A DNA stretch of 14,551 bases, from the NCBI GenBank assembly GCA_012729875.1, contig JAAYCC010000246.1, positions 1-14,551 of the forward strand, in the 5' to 3' direction. The notes beneath the pieces are model-generated. The model had not been told where the DNA came from, made no database searches, and saw only the letters and a list, made by a program, of their open reading frames with translations. The position numbers and the translations under genes were made by a program. This stretch comes from Clostridiales bacterium. Its GTDB lineage: Bacteria > Bacillota > Clostridia > Oscillospirales > Oscillospiraceae. Below, one piece after another: positions 1-6,032 of the stretch. Positions within the stretch are counted from its first letter, which is position 1. Every line of letters starts with the position of its first letter.

Positions 1-317
1 CCGGTACGCACGACAACGACACCATAAACGGCTGGTTCAAAAACGCGCCCGGAGCAGATGCGGCAAAGGCCAGAGATTATCTGCGGATTACCGGGGGCGA
101 GAGTCTCCCCCGCGCGATGATAACGGCGGTCTGGGCGTCCGTAGCTGATGTTGCAATCACCACAATACAGGACATTTTGGAGCTGGACGGCAGCGCAAGA
201 ATGAACGTACCCGGGACACAAGGCGGAAACTGGCTGTGGCGCACGAAGAACGGCTCATTAAAGTCCGAAACCGCTGAATGGCTTCTGCATATTACGCAGC
301 TATACGGCAGAAAATGA
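1..317 (+). CDS. malQ: 4-alpha-glucanotransferase (amylomaltase), C-terminal fragment
   Basis: Only the last ~104 codons are in the window; the reading frame enters at base 3 and ends with TGA at 315-317. The fragment opens with GTHDNDT, the conserved GH77 motif of MalQ in which the aspartate is a catalytic-site residue. It closes with the family's typical end: a segment on the last helices (DILELDGSARMNVPGT), then G-NW-WR and a short helical tail. The enzyme moves alpha-1,4-glucan segments between maltodextrins or onto glucose in the cytoplasm, in glycogen and maltodextrin metabolism. The 5' part, promoter and operon partners lie outside. A strong hairpin follows the stop, so this is probably the last gene of its transcript. 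Identification is firm; the physiological role is from family knowledge. Confidence 0.9.
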   Translation, partial: GTHDNDTINGWFKNAPGADAAKARDYLRITGGESLPRAMITAVWASVADVAITTIQDILELDGSARMNVPGTQGGNWLWRTKNGSLKSETAEWLLHITQLYGRK

Positions 318-327
318 AAAGCTGAGA

Positions 328-369
328 ATAACACAGATGGCGCCGCATATGCGACGCCATCTGTGTTAT
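328..369 (+). terminator. hairpin terminator after malQ
   Basis: Perfect 15-bp inverted repeat: arms ATAACACAGATGGCG (328-342) and its complement (355-369), 11 bp after the malQ stop. The loop itself contains the palindrome CGCATATGCG (344-353), so the stem can extend. No long T-run follows on the + strand (TATAAGATT), so termination strength is inferred from the stem alone. The stem lies between convergent genes and could act on transcripts from either side. Confidence 0.65.
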
Positions 370-428
370 AAGATTAAGGTTAAGGAGTCTTGCCGTTGCC
401 GGGTTCATATCCGGTTTACGGCTATATA

Positions 429-459
429 TCAAATACCGCTGTCAGATGCGGATATTTGA
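429..459 (-). terminator. hairpin directly after the CoA-transferase stop codon
   Basis: Arms TCAAATACCGC (429-439) and GCGGATATTTGA (448-459) pair over 11 bp with one bulged A at 452 and an 8-nt loop. It starts on the base next to the minus-strand stop codon (460-462). On the minus strand it is followed by GATATATAG rather than a clean T-run, so it is a weak terminator or an RNA 3'-end stabiliser. A second GC-rich imperfect hairpin (392-422) lies just beyond. Confidence 0.45.
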
Positions 460-1848
460 CTATTTGTTTACGCTCGCGGACTTATTAACATTGTCAAACA
501 GATCAATGCCCTCAAAGTCTTTTTCGCTGATAAGAGGCGTTGTGCAGATCTTCTCTTTCAGTTCCTCGCGGTAGTCGGGGTGCGCTATTTTGATAATAGC
601 TCTGATACGGTCCTTCATGGTCTTCATAAAGACGTTTGCAACTCCGTATTCAGTGACAACATACATGACAAATACCTTGGGCGTAGTTACGATGCAACCC
701 TCTGGCATCCATGCATGTACATTAGAAACGGGGTTTCCGTCGCTGTCGTTGTGAGTTGAACGCAGGCACAAAAAGCTGCGGCCGCCCTTGGAACGAATTG
801 CGCCGTAGAGATATGCAAAGGAGCCGCCGGGGCCGGTATAGGGTTTAAGTCCCTGAGCCTCGGAGCAGGCCTGTCCGATAAGGTCGACCTGGAAAGTGGA
901 GTTGATGGAGACAATGTTCTCCTGAGGACAAACACCCAGCGCGTCTATGCACTCAGACTGTGGCAGGAACTGTATTCTCGGGTCTGTGGAGGCCCACTCG
1001 AAAAACTCCCTAGAGCAGCCCCCCGGGCTGGAGCATCTGATTTTGGTAATAATACCCTCCTTGACCAGATCCATCATGGTCTCGCATGCAACCTCGGAGT
1101 AAACTTCGACATTACCGATGCCGCGCAGGTTGTTGAGAACCTCTTCGCCCAGGCCGCCCCAGCCGATCTGGATCTTGTCGCCTTCCTTCAAATAGGGCAG
1201 TATGTAGTCCGCCATAACCTTATCGACCTCGGAGGACAGAGGTGCGGGAATTGCCACAAGCTCGGTGGGACAATCGACGATGCAGTCGAGCTCGGAAACG
1301 TGGATATAGTGGGTCTCTCTGTCACCGGGGACCGGATACTGACCGGTGGGATCGATAAAGCCGATTTTCTTCTCGATTCTGGGGTCCTGAGTCATGGGCT
1401 TATGAGTGCAAACCTGATATGCGCCTACATTGCACCAGCCTTCCTCGTCCGGAGGGCAAAGCATGACGGCTGCGGTGTTGCAGTTGTAAGCATCAATAAC
1501 ACAAGGAAACAGGTCGTAGGACATGCCGCCGCATTCAGCAACGTCCATATCCATTGAAACTCTCTCCAGAGGGAGGTTGAAAGCACTGAACATACGGAAG
1601 TGGCCATTCTTTACATCGGGGTTGAAAACCAGATCTGTAGGCTCGTTCATGCAGTTGTAAATGAGCATGACATCGTGATATTCCTCATAGTGCTCATTCA
1701 GATAGTCAAGGAACTTGTAGGGTGTGCAGGATGCGTTGCTTAGCCATAGGCAGTCTCCGTCTTTGATGAGCTTGGCAGCGTCCGCTATAGTGCCCTTGTG
1801 CTCCTCATAGTACTTTTTCCAGTCAACGTTCAGGTCTCTTTTTGCCAT
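460..1848 (-). CDS. class I CoA-transferase (acetyl-CoA hydrolase/transferase, Cat2/4-hydroxybutyrate CoA-transferase type)
   Basis: A 462-residue protein, the usual length of single-chain class I CoA-transferases that move CoA between acetyl-CoA and short organic acids. Family landmarks in order: IQIGWGGLGEEVL (226-238), the position of the usual GIG-IP motif; VYSE (249-252), where E252 aligns with the glutamate that forms the glutamyl-CoA thioester; NSTFQVDLIGQ (316-326); YTGPGGSF (337-344) in place of the usual YSGVGGQ; KGG-SF-CL-ST (354-365); and VVTEYGVAN (397-405) followed by IAHPDYREEL, the classic C-terminal signature. Substrate cannot be fixed; butyrate, 4-hydroxybutyrate or another acid are possible, and the altered glycine loop argues against a close copy of the known enzymes. 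About 20 cysteines is unusual. Start: the frame opens further upstream at a GTG (1860), but that GTG overlaps the AGGAG ribosome site, so the ATG at 1848, 11 nt downstream of it, is preferred. A TetR regulator lies upstream on the same strand. Confidence 0.85.
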   Translation of the reverse strand: MAKRDLNVDWKKYYEEHKGTIADAAKLIKDGDCLWLSNASCTPYKFLDYLNEHYEEYHDVMLIYNCMNEPTDLVFNPDVKNGHFRMFSAFNLPLERVSMDMDVAECGGMSYDLFPCVIDAYNCNTAAVMLCPPDEEGWCNVGAYQVCTHKPMTQDPRIEKKIGFIDPTGQYPVPGDRETHYIHVSELDCIVDCPTELVAIPAPLSSEVDKVMADYILPYLKEGDKIQIGWGGLGEEVLNNLRGIGNVEVYSEVACETMMDLVKEGIITKIRCSSPGGCSREFFEWASTDPRIQFLPQSECIDALGVCPQENIVSINSTFQVDLIGQACSEAQGLKPYTGPGGSFAYLYGAIRSKGGRSFLCLRSTHNDSDGNPVSNVHAWMPEGCIVTTPKVFVMYVVTEYGVANVFMKTMKDRIRAIIKIAHPDYREELKEKICTTPLISEKDFEGIDLFDNVNKSASVNK

Positions 1849-1950
1849 TTGATCTTTCACTCCTAATAAAATTTGTTAAAATTCCTCTTATTCCTTCAAA
1901 TTCAATAAAGAATTTTTAACGAGTTTCATTAAAACAAGCGACAAGCATCT

Positions 1951-1965
1951 GTTCTAAAATAGAAC
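1951..1965. promoter_or_regulatory. short perfect inverted repeat upstream of the CoA-transferase gene
   Basis: GTTCTA-AAA-TAGAAC, a perfect 6-3-6 inverted repeat about 105 bp upstream of the CoA-transferase start. It sits in the AT-rich ~260-bp region (1849-2107) between that gene and the terminator after the TetR gene. I found no convincing sigma-A -35/-10 pair in the region. The repeat could be an operator; it does not resemble the palindrome at the TetR promoter. The rest of the stretch shows scattered GTCAC/GTGAC half-sites (2021-2025, 2069-2073) but no coding region. Confidence 0.3.
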
Positions 1966-2107
1966 CGCTTATCGCCTTATTTTGTGATTAAATTATATAA
2001 CCTTATAACGAAAATTTCCCGTCACAGTGGTCGCGAATTGTGTCAAAACGTCACGATTCATGTTATTTGTGACCCTGGTTCAAAAATTGTCCATAATGTA
2101 TCGCCGG

Positions 2108-2139
2108 AAAAATGGCTGCACAGCAGTGCAGCCATTTTT
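2108..2139 (-). terminator. Rho-independent terminator after the TetR-family gene
   Basis: Perfect 13-bp arms AAAAATGGCTGCA (2108-2120) and TGCAGCCATTTTT (2127-2139) with a 6-nt loop, 9 bp beyond the TetR-gene stop. The A-run and T-run are built into the arms, so it can work on both strands; on the minus strand it ends the regulator transcript and separates it from the CoA-transferase gene. Confidence 0.85.
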
Positions 2140-2148
2140 CATATGGTC

Positions 2149-2721
2149 TTATTTTTCAGAGTCCTCCTCAGACCTCGGCGGTCTTGAGGCGATCTCATAT
2201 GAGCGCTTCGAGTGCAGCTCCACAGACTTTCGCACAAAGGCTGCAAACTCACGCGGAGGCAGGCAGTCACTATTTTTGATCCATTCGTACATATAGTCAA
2301 ATAGAGTGTCAGTTATACAGTTAATATAGAATTCCGCAGAATTGTCCGTAAGAAATGTGCCCTCGAAATCGTGGATCAGCAAGGGTCTTAAAAACTCGCG
2401 CCAGTATTCACGGGCAGAATTCTGGCCTTCCACCTGTATGGCGTTTTTAAAAAAGTCTCTGTCTGCATAGCAGTACTCACAGACTCCAGGAAAATAGTCC
2501 CAGGCCACCCAGTCGTCGTGGTATACAATTTTGGAAAAGTAATTTTCGTGATAAATCCACGTAAGCAGCTCGTACTTGTCCTGAAAATGGCGATAAAAGC
2601 TCCGCCTGCTGACCTTTGCCAGACTGCAAATGTCATCCACAGTAATCTTGTCGAACGTGCGCTCCCTAATAAGTGTTCTAAGTCCGTCGGCTAGCGCCTG
2701 TTTTGTCAGAGCGATTGCCAT
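2149..2721 (-). CDS. TetR/AcrR-family transcriptional regulator (DhaS-like)
   Basis: A 190-residue protein with a TetR-type N-terminal DNA-binding domain: TFDKITVDDIC (22-32), the helix-turn-helix at about 26-46 with SRRSFYRHFQDKYEL, a textbook match. The C-terminal part (about 55-175) is helical and rich in Tyr, Phe and Trp, as in ligand-binding and dimerisation domains of the DhaS-like subgroup; its ligand is unknown. The start is supported by GAGGTGAT (2728-2735) at normal spacing. Its promoter lies in a 26-bp near-palindrome, which suggests autorepression. It sits upstream of the CoA-transferase gene on the same strand but behind its own terminator, so control of that gene is plausible but not shown; the palindrome is not repeated there. 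Confidence 0.88.
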   Translation of the reverse strand: MAIALTKQALADGLRTLIRERTFDKITVDDICSLAKVSRRSFYRHFQDKYELLTWIYHENYFSKIVYHDDWVAWDYFPGVCEYCYADRDFFKNAIQVEGQNSAREYWREFLRPLLIHDFEGTFLTDNSAEFYINCITDTLFDYMYEWIKNSDCLPPREFAAFVRKSVELHSKRSYEIASRPPRSEEDSEK

Positions 2722-2742
2722 TCCCTTATCACCTCGATAAAA

Positions 2743-2789
2743 ATATAGTTATCCATAGATAAGTATATCATATGCTTGAAAAAAACAAT
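2743..2789 (-). promoter_or_regulatory. TetR-gene promoter with overlapping palindromic operator
   Basis: Minus-strand -10 TATACT (2762-2767) with -35 ATTGTT (2784-2789, 16-nt spacer). A 26-bp near-palindrome at 2743-2768, arms ATATAGTTATC and GATAAGTATAT around CATA with a single mismatched pair, covers the -10 and the start-point region. The size and position are those expected of an autoregulatory TetR operator; that the neighbouring regulator binds it is inference. Confidence 0.6.
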
Positions 2790-2815
2790 TTAGCTCTAAA
2801 TTTTCTGTTTTATGA

Positions 2816-3013
2816 CTATCTATTTGATGTCTCAAGTTTTGATATATCTTCAATATAATTCTCAATATAACCACATTTCGGACAAACAGCACATTTCACT
2901 TTTCCTAAGCTATCCTTTAAAATTCCCCGCTGAGTTAGTATAACGCTGTAGCCTCCGGCTTTGACAGCTAAATTTTCAACCATCTCTTCGCCACACCTTA
3001 AACATTTTCTCAT
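2816..3013 (-). CDS. small zinc-ribbon protein, function unknown
   Basis: Sixty-five residues with two cysteine pairs that can form one zinc ribbon: C4-x2-C7 (CLRCG) and C44-x2-C47 (CPKCGYIE), plus an extra C41. Between them lies a predicted beta-rich stretch (KAGGYSVILTQ). Small Firmicute zinc-ribbon proteins of this layout are usually annotated as nucleic-acid-binding or hypothetical; I do not assign a function. Start: the frame extends to a GTG at 3025, but the ATG at 3013 has a modest AAAGTGAG ribosome site at suitable distance while the GTG has none. Base composition differs from the flanks: hand count of 2821-3000 gives 66 G+C in 180 (37%), clearly below the surrounding genes, so the gene may be acquired. 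It has its own likely promoter. Confidence 0.65.
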   Translation of the reverse strand: MRKCLRCGEEMVENLAVKAGGYSVILTQRGILKDSLGKVKCAVCPKCGYIENYIEDISKLETSNR

Positions 3014-3088
3014 AGTATCGCTCACTTTATAAAACTAATAATTTAAAATTTCCACCTGTTAAAAATAATTATTTTTGTTTACTTAGCA

Positions 3089-3117
3089 GTAATACTATAT
3101 CATACCTGTCAATACAA
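3089..3117 (-). promoter_or_regulatory. likely sigma-A promoter for the zinc-ribbon gene
   Basis: Minus-strand TTGTAT (3112-3117), 17-nt spacer, TATTAC (3089-3094). A TTGACA (3107-3112) overlaps the -35 but lacks a properly spaced -10. The leader to the gene start is about 70 nt and very AT-rich. Confidence 0.35.
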
Positions 3118-3120
3118 GGG

Positions 3121-3151
3121 TCAGCGGGAATGCACTATGCATCCCCGCTGA
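3121..3151 (-). repeat. hairpin spanning the stop codon of the deacetylase gene
   Basis: Arms 3121-3134 (TCAGCGGGAATGCA) and 3138-3151 pair over 14 positions with one mismatch (3129/3143) and a 3-nt loop. The loop CTA (3135-3137) is exactly the minus-strand stop codon TAG. No T-run follows on the minus strand; the + strand side continues with TTTTGC. It may terminate or stabilise the 3' end of the deacetylase mRNA. Confidence 0.5.
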
Positions 3152-3926
3152 TTTTGCACTGTCTGCCTGTGTGGTCTATTGTGTATTCACCATCCAGCAA
3201 AAGCTCCGAAACCGGCACTATCTCGTAGCCCTTTGCCAGCAGTCCCTCGACGATGGCGGGAAGAGCCTCTGGTGTGTGCTCCGCAGCGTTGTGGAAAAGG
3301 ACTATCGAGCCGGGCTGGACGCGGCTCAACACTCTCTCGCTGATTTCATCCGCAGAAATACCTTTCCAGTCAAGAGAATCTACATCCCATTGGATTGCGG
3401 TCATGCCGACGGATTTGACTGTCGAAATCACGTGGTCATCATACTCTCCGAACGGGCATCGGAAGAGCTTGGGACACACGCCCGTCACCCCCTCTATTTT
3501 GTCGTTACAGGCTTTGAGATTCGCCGCTATCTCCTCGGCGCTGAGCTTTGAAAAGTGCGCGTGGTCGTTTGAATGGCTCATGGTCTCATGTCCCGCGTCA
3601 TGCAGCGCCCGAACAGACTCCGGGTATTTGTCCACCCACTCGCCGACCAAAAAGAAAGTTGCTTTTACATTGTACGCATCTAAAATTTCGATGAGCAGCT
3701 CCGTGTCCTCATTTCCCCATGCCGCATCAAAAGTCAGGCTTACGCACTTGTTGTCACGCTGTACACAGTATATCGGAAGCTCCCGTTCCGTTGCGGTAGC
3801 GCCGATTATTGCGGGGTTGTTGATAAGCCACGGCAGCGCGCCTATAAAGCAAAGTGCAAGCAGCGCAGTGATCTCCCGCCGTTTTTGCATAGCGAACCTC
3901 CCCATTTTTTTCGAAAATCCTTTCAT
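3135..3926 (-). CDS. membrane-anchored polysaccharide deacetylase, PdaB-like
   Basis: A 263-residue protein: basic N-terminus, one hydrophobic helix (about 19-36) as signal anchor, then a NodB-homology domain (about 60-245). The NodB motifs are readable: SLTFDAAWG (63-71, D67), SHSNDH (117-122, metal ligands H118 and H122), RCPFG (156-160), WDVDSLDW (180-187) and LFHN (210-213). Motif 1 has TFDAAW rather than TFDD, as in the sporulation proteins PdaB/YlxY (PdaB has TFDISW), so the second metal-binding aspartate is absent and catalysis may be altered. The likely substrate is peptidoglycan or a related glycan outside the cytoplasmic membrane, with a role in spore cortex maintenance by analogy. 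GGAGGGG precedes the ATG at 3926; a second well-spaced GGAGG precedes an ATG at 3890, so a shorter start is possible. It is divergent from mtnA. Confidence 0.85.
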   Translation of the reverse strand: MKGFSKKMGRFAMQKRREITALLALCFIGALPWLINNPAIIGATATERELPIYCVQRDNKCVSLTFDAAWGNEDTELLIEILDAYNVKATFFLVGEWVDKYPESVRALHDAGHETMSHSNDHAHFSKLSAEEIAANLKACNDKIEGVTGVCPKLFRCPFGEYDDHVISTVKSVGMTAIQWDVDSLDWKGISADEISERVLSRVQPGSIVLFHNAAEHTPEALPAIVEGLLAKGYEIVPVSELLLDGEYTIDHTGRQCKISGDA

Positions 3927-3970
3927 AACACCCCTCCCGTAACATTTGGTAGATAATATGTCAGGGCTTG

Positions 3971-3979
3971 TGCTATAAT
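3971..3979 (+). promoter_or_regulatory. extended -10 promoter for mtnA
   Basis: TGCTATAAT is a perfect extended -10 (TGn plus consensus TATAAT), about 60 bp before the mtnA start. No good -35 hexamer lies 16-18 bp upstream, which extended -10 promoters tolerate. On the opposite strand CATATTA (3954-3960) resembles a forespore sigma-G -10 for the deacetylase gene, but no matching -35 was found at proper spacing. Confidence 0.55.
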
Positions 3980-4040
3980 GAATACAAAATAGGACAAAGA
4001 GATGTCTGAGGATTTTTCAATCTGAATTGGAGATGTGCAA

Positions 4041-5081
4041 ATGGACAACATAAGGTATGACAGACAGGCAAATGAGCTCTATATAGTTGATCAGTCTCTG
4101 CTGCCAAATGAGGAAAAGGAGATAAGGCTGCAGAGCGCCGATGAGATGTACGACGCAATAAAGCTTTTGAAGGTCCGCGGAGCGCCCGCAATAGGCATTT
4201 GCGCGGCCTACTGCATCTGTGTTCTGGCCAGAGAGATTGATATAGACGACGGCAAATCGTTTCTCAATGAGCTAAAACGTCTTGCCGGGTATCTCAACTC
4301 CTCACGTCCCACGGCAGTCAACCTTAGCTGGGCGCTGAAGCGGATGACGGAGACTGCCGAGTCCAATATTTTTTCGGGAAAAGACAAGGTCTGCGAGCTC
4401 CTGTGCGACGAGGCCCGCGCCATCCACGACGAGGACATCGAGATGTGCCGCAGCATATCCAAATACGGTCTCTCGCTTGTAAAAGACGGAGACGGCATCC
4501 TCACCCACTGCAACGCAGGCCCTCTCGCCACATCCCGCTACGGAACCGCTCTCGGCCCGATACTCCTCGGTAGCGAGCGCGGCATGAAATTCCGCGTCTT
4601 TGCCGACGAGACCCGTCCTCTGCTGCAGGGCGCAAGGCTGACCTCCTATGAGCTTTATAAAGCGGGCGTGGACGTCACGCTTATCTGTGACAATATGGCA
4701 AACACAGTCATGAAAAACGGATGGATAGACGCCGTGTTCGTCGGCTGCGACCGCATCGCCGCAAACGGTGATTTCGCCAACAAAATAGGGACATGCGCGG
4801 TGGCCATTCTGGCCAAATACTACGGCATACCCGTCTATACGCTTGGTCCCACCTCCACAATAGACCTTAACTGCAAAACCGGAGCGGACATAGTGATAGA
4901 GGAGCGAGACCCCGATGAGATAAAGACAAAGTTCTACGAAAAGCCGATGGCCCCCGAGGGCGTCAAGTGCTTCAACCCCGCCTTTGACGTCACGGATCAC
5001 AGTCTCGTCGCTGGAATTGTCACACAGAAGGGAATCTGCCGTCCGCCCTACACTGAGAGTCTCGCAAAGCTCTTTGAATAA
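4041..5081 (+). CDS. mtnA: S-methyl-5-thioribose-1-phosphate isomerase
   Basis: A 346-residue member of the aIF2B/eIF2B-like isomerase family, at normal MtnA length. It converts 5-methylthioribose 1-phosphate to 5-methylthioribulose 1-phosphate in the cytoplasmic methionine salvage pathway. Diagnostic motifs: KVRGAPAIG (44-52, phosphate/substrate loop), THCNAGPLAT (155-164) with catalytic Cys157, ADETRPLLQGARLT (188-201), GCDRIAANGD (235-244) with catalytic Asp237, and NKIGT (247-251). Start: a GTG at 4035 is in frame but only 2 nt from the GGAG at 4029-4032, so the ATG at 4041 with 8-nt spacing is preferred. No other methionine salvage genes are in the window, so it may also serve 5-deoxyribose-phosphate disposal, as shown for some family members. 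It is followed after 12 bp by a phosphatidyltransferase gene, probably cotranscribed. Confidence 0.93.
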   Translation: MDNIRYDRQANELYIVDQSLLPNEEKEIRLQSADEMYDAIKLLKVRGAPAIGICAAYCICVLAREIDIDDGKSFLNELKRLAGYLNSSRPTAVNLSWALKRMTETAESNIFSGKDKVCELLCDEARAIHDEDIEMCRSISKYGLSLVKDGDGILTHCNAGPLATSRYGTALGPILLGSERGMKFRVFADETRPLLQGARLTSYELYKAGVDVTLICDNMANTVMKNGWIDAVFVGCDRIAANGDFANKIGTCAVAILAKYYGIPVYTLGPTSTIDLNCKTGADIVIEERDPDEIKTKFYEKPMAPEGVKCFNPAFDVTDHSLVAGIVTQKGICRPPYTESLAKLFE

Positions 5082-5093
5082 TTGAGGAGTAAA

Positions 5094-5651
5094 ATGCCAA
5101 AGAAAGAAATTTTTTCAATCCCTAATATCATGGGATATTTCAGGATACTGCTCATACCCCTGTTCATGTATCTGTACTTCACAGCCGAGACAACACGGGA
5201 CTACTACATTGCCGCCATCGTCGTTGCTGTCTCATCGCTGACCGACCTCTTTGACGGCTTGGTCGCAAGGAAGTTTGACATGATAACCGAGCTCGGCAAG
5301 TTTGTAGATCCTCTGGCAGACAAGCTCACCCACGGCGCACTCATAATCTGTTTTCTGGGCCGCTATCCCCTGATGTGGCTCCTTTTGGCCGTATTTGCCA
5401 TAAAGGAGGGCTTCATGGCGATCATGGGTCTTGCGGTACTGCATCACAACGGCGAAAAGCTCGACGGTGCCATGTGGTACGGGAAAGTCTGCACGGCGAT
5501 CTTGTTTGTCGCAATGGTCACTCTGATTGTCCTCCCCAACCTGCATGAGGAACTGGTCAACATTATTATCCTCGTCTGTACTATAGCAATGCTCCTGACT
5601 CTCATCCTATATGTCCCTGTTTTTGTGCGTATGTACAACAAAGAAGCGTAA
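5094..5651 (+). CDS. CDP-alcohol phosphatidyltransferase, PgsA-like
   Basis: A 185-residue integral membrane protein with the complete family signature DG-AR-G-D-D: D51, D54-G55, A58-R59, G68, D72 and D76 (TDLFDGLVAR then GKFVDPLADK). These residues bind the CDP moiety and two metal ions. The most likely reaction is transfer of phosphatidyl from CDP-diacylglycerol to glycerol 3-phosphate, the first step of phosphatidylglycerol and cardiolipin synthesis, but the alcohol acceptor cannot be read from sequence and a second PgsA elsewhere is possible. About five or six hydrophobic segments follow the pattern of the family. A TTG at 5082 is in frame but overlaps the GAGGAG ribosome site (5084-5089); the ATG at 5094 is the better start. 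The ribosome site begins 3 bp after the mtnA stop, so the two genes form an operon. Confidence 0.88.
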   Translation: MPKKEIFSIPNIMGYFRILLIPLFMYLYFTAETTRDYYIAAIVVAVSSLTDLFDGLVARKFDMITELGKFVDPLADKLTHGALIICFLGRYPLMWLLLAVFAIKEGFMAIMGLAVLHHNGEKLDGAMWYGKVCTAILFVAMVTLIVLPNLHEELVNIIILVCTIAMLLTLILYVPVFVRMYNKEA

Positions 5652-5680
5652 ATCCGTGATAAAATCATGAATAATTTTTG

Positions 5681-5710
5681 TTGACAAGTCCCGATTTAAT
5701 GCGTTAAAAT
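5681..5710 (+). promoter_or_regulatory. sigma-A promoter of the T-box/symporter unit
   Basis: Consensus -35 TTGACA (5681-5686), 18-nt spacer, -10 TAAAAT (5705-5710). Transcription would start near 5716-5718, just before stem I of the T-box. No clear terminator separates it from the upstream phosphatidyltransferase gene, so some read-through is possible. Confidence 0.8.
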
Positions 5711-5717
5711 CTCTTCA

Positions 5718-6002
5718 ATGAGAAAATGCGGTGACCGGGAACAAGTAGAACACGAATAACTCTGCCAGAGAGCTGCCGGCTGGTGAAAGGCGGCGGGAGA
5801 TCCGGGTTCGAATACATCCTGAGAGCAGTGCCCCAAAAACGCTTTTGCGTCGGTAGGCGGCAACGGCAGCGCCCGTTACAGCGCCGGAGTATCGCGCTCT
5901 CTGCGCCGTACTCGCTGAGGCCGTCTTTGTGAGAAGCCGGCAAACTGAGGTGGTACCGCGGATTTTCCGCCCTCTGTAATTTTTATTACGGAGGGCGTTT
6001 TT
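5718..6002 (+). promoter_or_regulatory. T-box riboswitch, tyrosine (UAC) specifier
   Basis: Full T-box leader. Stem I: lower helix GGGA (5737-5740)/TCCT (5817-5820), a 7x7 specifier loop with AGTA (5744-5747) opposite GAATACA (5810-5816), then GAAC (5748-5751)/GTTC (5806-5809). The specifier triplet after GAA is TAC (5813-5815), a tyrosine codon. The AG-bulge motif AGAGAGC (5768-5774) and the distal-loop motif GGTGAAAG (5782-5789) are present. A stem II-like hairpin is ACGC-TTTT-GCGT (5839-5850). The T-box TGAGGTGGTACCGCGG lies at 5946-5961. Antiterminator: GAGG (5947-5950) with CCTC (5971-5974) and GCGG (5958-5961) with CCGC (5967-5970), leaving the TGGTACC bulge. TGGT would pair with ACCA of an A73 tRNA, as tRNA-Tyr has. 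Uncharged tRNA-Tyr should favour read-through into the symporter gene. Confidence 0.93.
5968..6002 (+). terminator. T-box attenuator terminator
   Basis: Stem CGCCCTCTGTAAT (5968-5980) with ATTACGGAGGGCG (5985-5997), 13 pairs including one T-G wobble, TTTT loop, then a run of five T. Bases 5968-5974 are shared with the 3' side of the antiterminator, so the two structures exclude each other. Confidence 0.93.
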
Positions 6003-6032
6003 GTTCCCTCCGGAGGAAAGGGACTGATAAAA

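Noticed and set aside
392..422. tRNA T-arm-like sequence (GGGTTCATATCC) after the CoA-transferase gene
   Set aside because: The loop has T where the conserved A58 belongs, the stem does not pair as a T-stem, and no acceptor or anticodon arms are present. It is better read as an imperfect GC hairpin.
3253..3942. 229-codon open frame on the + strand opposite the deacetylase gene
   Set aside because: It is fully antisense to a gene with all NodB motifs, has low-complexity Ser-rich composition and no ribosome site.
4302..5000. 232-codon open frame on the minus strand within mtnA
   Set aside because: It is a shadow of the well-supported mtnA frame; no recognisable domain.
6007..6016. CCTCCGGAGG palindrome that could hide a ribosome site of the symporter gene
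   Set aside because: A 10-bp palindrome without a loop cannot form a stable hairpin, and the GGAGG in it is too far (16 nt) from the start codon to be the main ribosome site.
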